A DNA stretch of 64,000 nucleotides, from contig RDEW01000011.1 in the NCBI GenBank assembly GCA_011109175.1, positions 870,276-934,275 on the forward strand, read 5' to 3'. Position numbers and translations under genes: made by a program. Positions 56,756 through 64,000 of this stretch are shown here, piece by piece. Below the pieces are notes generated by a model. It ran no database searches. It saw nothing but the letters and a program-made list of their open reading frames with translations, and was not told the origin of the DNA. Position 1 is the first letter of the stretch. Each line of letters begins with the position of its first letter. This stretch comes from Dicyema japonicum (lineage: Eukaryota > Dicyemida > Rhombozoa > Dicyemidae).

Positions 56756-58736
56756 TTAAGTAAAAGACCACTTAGTGTTCGGGTCCCCGCATTCCACCAT
56801 CTCCAAGCTACTGGTTTCGGCATTCACAGCCACGCATCCTTGACTTTCCGGATGCACGAGAAAGTCTGATTTCTGAAAATAAAAGAAAGATCAACGTGGA
56901 TGAATATTTGGTAGTTATTACAGTCCTTGCATTCCTCCACAGAGAAGCCCCCAAAATATGTAAGGCAGAAATCGTCTCGTCTGAGTTTGTTTTCCTTCGA
57001 ATAAAACCAAATCTGAGTTAATTCAGCAATAAACCTGGGTTTCCTCCACTTCTTCGCATGCCAAAGCCAAAACGGAAATATTCACATTGGCTTCGTTAGC
57101 TGGGTGGTCGATACATAACTCAGTGTCCACGTTTCTTATCTATTAGACTTATTGGGGGTGATACCAACCTGTCCCGACTTCCTAGCCCTCTTTGGGTTAA
57201 ACTGGGAGGGATATATGTTATCCAGGTACCACTCAAAAGACTTGCAATTCAGCCTCTTCCTGAGGTCGATCCTATCGGAGATATTTCCGTAATCCATGGT
57301 CTACTGAATGAGTGAATTGACCTACTTTTCTAACATGGGAAGAATTTAGGTAGTAATCCTTGTACTCGTCCATCCACACGTGGGCTACTCGTAGCGAATT
57401 TAGAGTGAAGACGTCCACCTTTATTTCCCACTGGTATGGATTGTTGGAACGGAAGATATGCCCCACTAACGAACAGGGGTGGATTAGGAGAGATCCCCCG
57501 CACATCCAAGTCTACATATTTGGTTAATTTATACTCTGAAGGATATCTCCAAGTTCTCTCCTCCCCAGATCTCCATCCCAGAGTCATATGATCCCATTTC
57601 GTAGAAAACTTTGCGATTTACAGCGAAGAGTCCCCCAGCAATAGTAGGGGTTCTGATTTGTCACAGAACAACATTAACCTGACTGGATCTGCGGCTGATA
57701 TTCGTCCTTTAAGGTCCTCTTCTGTCGGACTGTGCCATTTGAACACGAGATTCCACGAGAACCCCCCAACTTGGAGATACCAACCAATTGGTACGAACTT
57801 GAGAGTTATGTCGTCGATGGAGTTAATACTCGGGCAAACGATCGTTTTGTTGTTCTGCTTTACTGCACTCAGAAGAGGCTCAATCCAGCCTAGAAATGTT
57901 AGAGAGTCTTCTACCAGCTGTTGCCTCACAATGTGAGTCAAGAAAAATGAGGACATCCCCCGTAGCGTCCTTGGCCCCTTCCAATCGCGCTCGAATCAGT
58001 CCAGCCCTTTTTGGTAGGCGAATAAGCTTCACATGGCCTTTGAAGGTTCGTTTAATGTAAGTCTCCAAAGAAGGGCTAATCAGTCGTTCTTTGCATAAAT
58101 TGAGTAAATACCAAGATTGCTTGCGTCGTCCACCAAAATGACCTCCTTGACCAGTCTGGGAGGAGATCTGTCAAGGACGGAGTAAACTGTCCTCAGCAGA
58201 GTGGAAACCGCCTCATTGTGAAAGCAAATTATGACGGAGGAGGTAGGAAGTTTGGAAACATCATATTTCACTTTCTTGCACCTAAATTTGTAATTTTAAT
58301 ATTTTTAATTTCCAAATATGGAAATTTAATGTAAATTTGAGTGAAAATTACTCTGGGAGTCTCCCATCGATGATCCTTCTTCTAAGAGAAATCCTGTCGC
58401 TGGCAAATTGGTTGAATTCATTGTTTTTGAATCCCAGGTTGTATTCCTTTATGATAGACTGAGTCATGTTGTATGATTCCATGGAAAACTCTTTCCCATA
58501 TTCGCCTGGAATTAGACAACCTAAATACCAGGAGCATCTTCACTGACAACGTAATCAATGAGGGAGATGTTCATGGAAACTCCTCCCATTATGGAAGATC
58601 TTCGACGAATTGGTAGATTGATGGGAAGTTTCGTGTTAATAGAGTTGATTGTAAGTATTGAGATTAAACCAGTGAGCATCGCTACTGATAGAAAAATTAT
58701 GATTTTGTATTTTTTTCCATGTAAATTTAACATCAT
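56756..58736 (-). CDS. GALNT: Polypeptide N-acetylgalactosaminyltransferase, eleven exons
   Basis: Golgi type II membrane enzyme that transfers GalNAc from UDP-GalNAc to Ser/Thr, starting mucin-type O-glycosylation. Exons: 58736-58529, 58505-58352, 58281-58112, 58088-57915, 57889-57679, 57652-57535, 57511-57326, 57300-57169, 57139-57035, 57012-56896, 56872-56756. Introns: 23, 70, 23, 25, 26, 23, 25, 29, 22 and 23 nt. The product is 563 residues with no frame defect. A short tail and TM ([20 protein letters not shown], about 9-30), [10 protein letters not shown], the metal-binding DSHCE (about 227), [16 protein letters not shown] (about 334) and the [12 protein letters not shown] block are present. 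The C-terminal 140 residues form a ricin-type lectin; one QxW (QIW) is intact and the second is QIF. Isoform unassigned. All catalytic motifs are intact, so it is likely active. Confidence 0.93.
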
Positions 58737-59565
58737 TTCAGTTAGAAAGGTTTGTTGTGGTGTTTTTAAATTTTAAAATTTTATTTTATTCAGTTTTAAA
58801 TTATTTTTAAAAATAATAAATTTAAATAAATTTTAAATTTATTTTTAAATAACAATTAAAGAAGAAATTAACTGAAGAAAATGATGACTGACTAATTAGG
58901 TGATCACAATTTCCATGATTGCTTATTCTACTTTCCTCCATTAAAGCCCCCTCGCAATTACTTCATTCATCGTCCTGTGCTTTGTATTACTTCTAGTACT
59001 TCTTCAGAAGAGTTTGTGAAGTCTTTTAACGTCAACACCAATGGTTTGTGCAACCATTGAGCATGAACCAGAAGCGTCGTCCAAGTGTTCTGAGCAATCC
59101 ACAAAGAAAAGCTCAGAACTACGCAGCGCTTTCACTTGTGGAGTCACGTCAATGTTGATCTAATTTCTGTTTAATCGCCTTAAAGGTATTGACACAAAAA
59201 GATCTTCCTAGCCACGTGGGGTCATTTTTAAGGGAGTTGAGATTTTCCTGTATAATAGAAGGGATGAAAGAAAATGGAATTTTCGCAGGAAGAAAGCAGG
59301 TGAAGTCGCTTTTGCGTTATCATTGATGCTTGATCTGGGATGTTCTCGGAACTAACGCCGCTCTCCGGGATCTTCGAGCTTTGACGAGATTGCGTTTCGG
59401 CCCTCTAATGACTTCGGATCGTTTTGGGTGGTATTTTTGATCTTTGTTAAAGTGATAGTTACATTGGTAGAGGAACTCTTAGTTTTGTGAAGAAATGAGA
59501 TGTCTTCATAATTTCTTGTGTGGACTGAAGATCGCTTATTTAATTATTTTGCTAAGTTGAGTTCG
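58737..59565 (+). other. Spacer with possible exons at 58.97-59.16 kb
   Basis: The + strand reads TSSEEFVKSFN, then across a 31-nt GT-AG gap (about 59030-59060) HEPEASSKCSEQSTKKSSEL to a stop. A 20-nt GT-AG gap upstream would join it to a hydrophobic run. No start codon fits. Tentative secreted-protein exons. Confidence 0.25.
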
Positions 59566-59569
59566 ATTA

Positions 59570-59860
59570 TGGCGCAGTGTCATATGTGCCTTCCAGAATC
59601 ATGATAGGTCCAGTTCGAATCTCCTGCTGAATATCTCCTCTGAATCTACATTCCGGCTGAAGGTTCCAAGCACCTGTGATGCTTTGGATTGACGAGTGAC
59701 TCCGTCATTAGTGAATACATCACTAAGAAACCGGATTATCTAAAAAACACAGAAAGAGTTAAAAAATTAAGAACATTCGTTGGTTCTCCTAGGAACTGTT
59801 CTTACTCTACAAAGTGTGCATCCTGCCTGTGTTGAGTAATGAGTATTTGGCTTTCGCGAA
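59570..59860 (+). repeat. Worn SINE copy
   Basis: Keeps the B box (ccagttcgaatctcc), core (ctgaaggttccaagcacct, ttgacgagtgactccgtcat) and gaaaccggattatct. No target duplication could be found. Parts of the tRNA head are altered. Confidence 0.6.
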
Positions 59861-60122
59861 AAGTTCTGTTTCTTGATTTTGGTTGATGTCTGGTTCGATG
59901 TCTCCTCTGAGTTTAGCCAGTCGCGTTCTTGTCTGTTCCGCCTTCATCTCTTTGTCCAGTGAGTGAATCCTCTATAACAGTTGATAGTCGTGCCATAATC
60001 AGTAACAATGTGCAACTAATTCTGCACGTGGGGTTTTGAATTGTTCGTCAAATAATTTTAGTTACTCAGATGGGGTACAAACCTGTTTTCTGCAGAAGTG
60101 GAAACTGGATACACTTTAGTTA

Positions 60123-60599
60123 TTGAAAATGTGGAACCAATGTGGAATAAATATTTATTATGAATTTCAAGAGGCACTAAAACTAATTCCCAAAAAGGCC
60201 ATAATCTACATAATGGGGGATTTCAATTCAAAAGTTGGGTGTATGGATATTGTGGGAAGTTTTGGTTTGGGGAAAAGAAATGACGCTGGGGATCGACTGG
60301 TCCAATTCTGTCAGGAAAATGGATTTCAGATAATTAACACATGGTTCAAACAGCACAAACGACGATTATACACTTGGACGTCGCCAAATGGAATGTCTAG
60401 GGACCAGATTGATTATATTTTGTGCGCCAATCGTTGGAAAAGCTCTATAACAGCCGTCAAAACATATCCAGGGGCAGACTGTGGAACAGAGCTACTTGTT
60501 GCAAAAATTAGGACGAAATTCAGTAACTCTTGGAATACCCGAGTAAAGAAATTTGATGTCTCCAACATACCACCAGAATACGCAATGGTGGTTAAATAA
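60123..60599 (+). pseudogene. RTE-like AP endonuclease, C-terminal two-thirds, open
   Basis: 158 codons without a stop: IIYIMGDFNSKVG (catalytic GDFN), GSFGLGKRNDAGDRLVQFCQ, RRLYTWTSPNG, DQIDYILCANRW and YPGADCGTELL (the last block has E where D-H is usual). This is the endonuclease of RTE/BovB-type LINEs. N-terminal blocks and the whole RT are absent. It is preceded by a scrap of repeat-2 (gaagtggaaactggatacac, about 60096). The changed SDH-type residue argues against activity. Confidence 0.7.
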
Positions 60600-60654
60600 A
60601 ATAAATGTCGGAATCGAAAAGATAGTTTTTAATCAGAATTTATGAACTTAATAT

Positions 60655-61010
60655 AGCCGGGATGACGCAGTGTCATAAATCAGGGGCAAATTCATAATTT
60701 CCTCGAAATCTCACTGCTCTACGTTACGTCTGTAGGTTACACGTATCTATCTCTATGCTTTGAATACGACGAGTGAATGCTTGACTACAGAACCGGATCA
60801 TCTGCAAAGGACTTGCTCTACAAGTTGATGACAAAATGTATTAATAAAAATGTGGACGAATTTAATCTTCTTAGTGAAAATCAAATGTGCACAATGACAA
60901 TATGTCGAGGGCTAAGGAACAAGCCCTCATGCATAAATACTCAATAAAGTAAATAAGAATGGAGGTTTATCGCATGGATGGATGTCAAACAACCTTTCGA
61001 CTCCGGGGAT
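60655..61010 (+). pseudogene. Worn SINE core then REL-type RT scrap
   Basis: 60660-60805 retains gaaccggatcatctgcaaag and the general SINE layout. At about 60900-61010: CRAKEQALMHK-like and WMDVKQPFDS, the first RT block seen at 17.95 kb. Both heavily mutated. Confidence 0.4.
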
Positions 61011-61389
61011 AGTAATTTCTTGTTGGAGAGTCATTGAATATAATCGTATGGTTACATTCAATCTCTTTTATTGAAGAAAACTCTTGAGAGTATGTAATAA
61101 ATCTAACCCAAACATCTCCTTGGGAGCGATCTCATGATAAATCGTCTAATCAAGGAATTTTACCACAACTTCGATATTTTGTCTGAAACCTTTACAGTCC
61201 CTGCTGTTTCAACATTATTTTGAAGAGACCCGGCGAAGTCATATTCAAAAAGACAAGCTGTAATGCCGATAACTTGGAGAACGACCCTGGGAAGTTTAGG
61301 AGTCTCAGTCAACGGTAAAGTCAAGTCATATAAAATCGATTAAATCGGTTGAAAGTTTTTTTTAAATAAAGTGCTGTTTATTGTAATAC

Positions 61390-61611
61390 TTAAGGTAAAC
61401 AAGCAAACATTCTCTTCCCCTTCTTAGAGCACCCAAACTTATATTCGAGATGAGCTGCTAACTTCATATTCTCGACATCTACAATCAGACCAAATAATCT
61501 TTGTTTTGAATTAACAAAAACAGCGAACCTAAAAAAGAGCTTCCTCCCGCTATCGAACAGTCCATTTTGGTAGTAGAAAAAAAACCAACTAAATAAAAAC
61601 AACAACAACAT
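61390..61611 (-). CDS. Possible small gene, unknown
   Basis: Reverse frame of 73 codons: a hydrophobic start (MLLLFLFSWFFFYYQNGLF), then LFGLIVDVENMKLAAHLEYK and a basic end (KKGKRMFACLP). AATAAA follows the stop within 20 bases. In-frame GT-AG gaps of 30 and 21 nt are possible, so the true exon structure is uncertain. Could be a membrane or secreted peptide. Confidence 0.3.
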   Translation of the reverse strand: MLLLFLFSWFFFYYQNGLFDSGRKLFFRFAVFVNSKQRLFGLIVDVENMKLAAHLEYKFGCSKKGKRMFACLP

Positions 61612-62159
61612 TTTCTAATGTCAGATAAGAGCCTCTTGTGGAGCTGACCACAACCAGACTCCGTCCACTTACAGGCCGTGGAAAAGACAACCCAGTAAAC
61701 CCCCTAGGAAATTAGACGAACAAACTAAAAGACATTATACTTTCAGCATAGCCCGTATAAAGTTGGGAAATACTGGAAGTTTGAATACTAAAACAACGTG
61801 AAACTCCTCAAATTTGGTGTTATTATGGTTATGACTTAAAAATGAGGGTTTACGCAAGACAGTCTAACTAATAAAATGAGAGGGATCTCGTTTTTTATCC
61901 AAAATTACCAATAAGGCAGACGTATAGAAACTTTAATCTCACCTTATTTTCCGGAACAGTAAAATCCACCACATGCCTATACTACATTCACTATCTAGCA
62001 AAATCCCCTTAGCGGTTATACTGTTGGAACATCTCCGTAGGGTTCTTTTTTATTAGGAATATCCAAATATACACAAAAAACATTTCGGTAGTTCACTCAC
62101 ATGCCAGGAGAGCATCCGACCGAATAGCATCCACCGATAGTACAATTTAGAGACCTAGG
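61612..62159. other. Spacer
   Basis: No supported feature. Confidence 0.35.
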
Positions 62160-64000
62160 CAATATTATAGTTAATAGCGACGTGTTGGTGGATGGGGAGA
62201 CTCAGGAAAAGATACCAGGGAGATTTGCAAAAGAACTTGAGGAAATAATATCAAGACTGAAGGAACTAAGCGGCATACTCGAGGTGGATTTACGAAGAAT
62301 GGTGGACCTAGCCATGGAGAGCCCGGGCCACTAAAAAGAAAATTGAAAAGAAACCTGAAGATAGTGCTGGTGAACGCCCGATCCCTGAGGAAGAGGCGTC
62401 ATGACCTGGCACTACTCCTATCGTCCACCAAGATTGACATCCTGGTGGTCAACGAGACCAAGGTGAAAAAGACCAACACTACAATGCTACAGGGATATAA
62501 TTTTATAGAAATACCATGGGTCGAAGGTGCAGAAGCTGGTACTGGAACCACATTGTTCTACAGTGATGTTCTACAGATACGTGAGCCAAAAGTTATTATG
62601 AATACACATTGTGAATTTGTTTCCGTCAAGGTGAGATGCTGTGGCCGTTGGATACACGTTGGAGGAATGTATTCAAAGGACCTCAGAAAGTGCTCCACAG
62701 AAATTGAATAATTCTTCACAAGAAACGATATGTCTGTCCTAGTAAGAGATCTAAATGCTAAGAACATTAAATATGTGTGCCTCGGAACCAATGAGGATGG
62801 AATCAGGCTAAGAAAATTGAGTGATAAGACTGGCTTCGAGATTTTGACGTCGGAGAAGCCGAATCACTACTTGCACCACGGTGGAGACATGCTTGGGGTG
62901 TTCCTGGTGTCACCACTGCTCTACACTTATGTGGAGAGACCGATGATCATGTGGGACATCGGGAGCGACCACATCCCCCAAGAGATGTTACTGAACCTAG
63001 CTCCGGACACCACGGAGTCAGTGTTTACAGGACCTATCAAGACTAAATTGGGAACACTATAGAAGATACATATCTAGAAACCTTAAAAACTGGAAGGAGG
63101 GACCTTATTCCCGAAGTGATATTGACAACATAGACAAAGACTTTTCAATTTTGATGGAGAGATACTTAATACTTTACGCAAAAATGAGACTTTCAAATAC
63201 CAATTATGGGAAGAGCATCAATGATTAATGAAAGAAACCGCCTGAGGAACAAACTCAGAAGATGTGTCGACTAGATGGACCGAATTGTAACTGAAGATAA
63301 TCAAAAAAGTCATTGAAGAACAATACTGACTGAAGATAATCAAAAAAAGGTCAACTGAAGATAATCAAAAAAGCCATTGAAGAGAGAACAAGACTGTCTC
63401 AATAACAATGTTTGAGGGTCGAGGCAAGCAAACTAAACACCGAATACCCCTCGTTNTTAATGAAAGAAACCGCCTGAGGAACAAACTCAGAAGATGTGTC
63501 GACTGGATGGACCGAATTGTAACTGAAGATAATCAAAAAAGTCATTGAAGAACAATACTGTCTGAAGATAATCAAAAAAAGGTCAACTGAAGATAATCAA
63601 AAAAGCCATTGAAGAGAGAACAAGACTGTCTCAATAACAATGTTTGAGGGTCGAGGCAAACAAACTAAACACCGAATACCCCTCGTTCTGGAAGTTCTAC
63701 AAAAGAATAACTGGCCAGAAAAGGAATGACATAAAAATCTCTTTGCCCAAGCCAGAAGGTGGATCATGTTTTATTGAAGAAGCCCCAGATATCTTTAAGA
63801 AGCAACTAGACCGCATTTAGGGGGTCAACCCGATGGAGCAGATCTTGAGGGAGAAGTTAGATGCTTCACAAGAAATTCTAACCTACTCTTTGGACGATCT
63901 CAAAGATACTGAAATGAAGATAACGACAGAGGACGTCATGATTGCCATTAAAACATGCAAAGCTAACGCCCCTGGACATGACCATATTAGCATAAGATTG
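62160..64000 (+). pseudogene. AP-endonuclease LINE, running off the window end
   Basis: A leading + frame (ETQEKIPGRFAKELEEIISR) precedes the endonuclease: VNARSLRKRRHDLALLLSST, IDILVVNETKV (catalytic E), then after a stop at 62709 LVRDLNAKN (GDFNAKH degenerate) and IGSDHIPQ (SDHxP, 62970). A frameshift near 63050 leads to NWEHYRRYIS and NERNRLRNKLRRCVDWMDRI. ITTEDVMIAIKTCKANAPGH at the end is the entry to RT, cut off by the window. A 231-bp duplication lies at 63225-63687. The element has few defects, so it is younger than most here. Confidence 0.75.
63225..63687 (+). repeat. 231-bp tandem duplication with an N at the joint
   Basis: Copy 1 at 63225-63455, N at 63456, copy 2 at 63457-63687. 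I see three differences between the copies. Each contains three short repeats of ctgaagataatcaaaaaa. The duplication breaks the LINE frame. Confidence 0.9.

Noticed and set aside
57658-57936. 92-codon forward open frame
   Set aside because: Antisense to GalNAc-transferase exon 5, which has conserved motifs.
1-64000. Ciliate (Stentor) or nucleomorph origin, which also have tiny introns
   Set aside because: Anoctamin, GalNAc-T with lectin domain, endophilin-B and many animal-type LINEs and Tiggers point to a metazoan. Standard stop codons are used.
1-64000. CRISPR arrays, operons, riboswitches, bacterial ribosome-binding sites
   Set aside because: None found; the sequence is eukaryotic with spliced genes.

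Overview
This is AT-rich metazoan DNA, made of small protein-coding genes separated by heavily decayed transposable elements. The main diagnostic feature is intron size. When the reading frames of the six recognisable conserved genes are joined, 38 of their 41 GT-AG introns are 17-29 nt long, mostly 22-26 nt. The other three are 60, 70 and 109 nt. Among animals, introns this short are known from dicyemids (Dicyema, parasites of cephalopod kidneys), so I infer a dicyemid or close relative. Anoctamin, polypeptide GalNAc-transferase and endophilin-B genes confirm an animal. No bacterial gene organisation, rRNA or CRISPR was seen. Most short open frames in this window are either micro-intron exons or transposon debris.

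Recognised genes, left to right: endophilin-B (11.6-12.6 kb, +), TSR2 ribosome-biogenesis factor (16.3-16.9 kb, +), AVL9 secretory-pathway protein (29.7-31.5 kb, +), KIAA1143-like protein (35.1-35.5 kb, -), anoctamin/TMEM16 (41.9-44.5 kb, -) and polypeptide N-acetylgalactosaminyltransferase (56.8-58.7 kb, -). Using the same micro-intron rule I also assembled genes with no family I recognise: a 128-residue secreted protein (18.8-19.2 kb, -), a 201-residue protein (22.3-23.2 kb, -), a convergent pair at 27.8-28.9 kb, and the 3' part of a gene at 53.4-53.9 kb (+).

The rest is mobile DNA. (1) Pogo/Tigger transposons: 1-1643, 1646-3175, 14223-15807, 45419-45964, 50393-52993. (2) A Tc1/mariner-type element: 10951-11563. 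(3) An integrase element with 50-bp inverted ends: 50620-51766. (4) At least four groups of non-LTR retrotransposon. One carries a restriction-like endonuclease C-terminus (CCHC knuckle plus KPD motif) and is present as many 3' pieces. One is RTE-like, two have AP-endonuclease or CR1/Jockey-like RT. (5) A tRNA-derived SINE whose 3' tail matches the tail of the resident RTE-like LINE. (6) A second short element ending in TAA repeats. Elements are often nested: a SINE inside Tigger A, a SINE and a LINE piece inside Tigger D, an integrase element and a LINE inside Tigger E.

Several host genes need a one-base -1 frame correction although flanking protein is conserved. Assembly indels or gene decay are the likely reasons. 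A 231-bp duplication at 63.2-63.7 kb is joined by a single N and is probably an assembly join. The host genes are not an operon-like pathway; secretory/membrane functions (AVL9, GalNAc-T, anoctamin, endophilin) are simply frequent among them.
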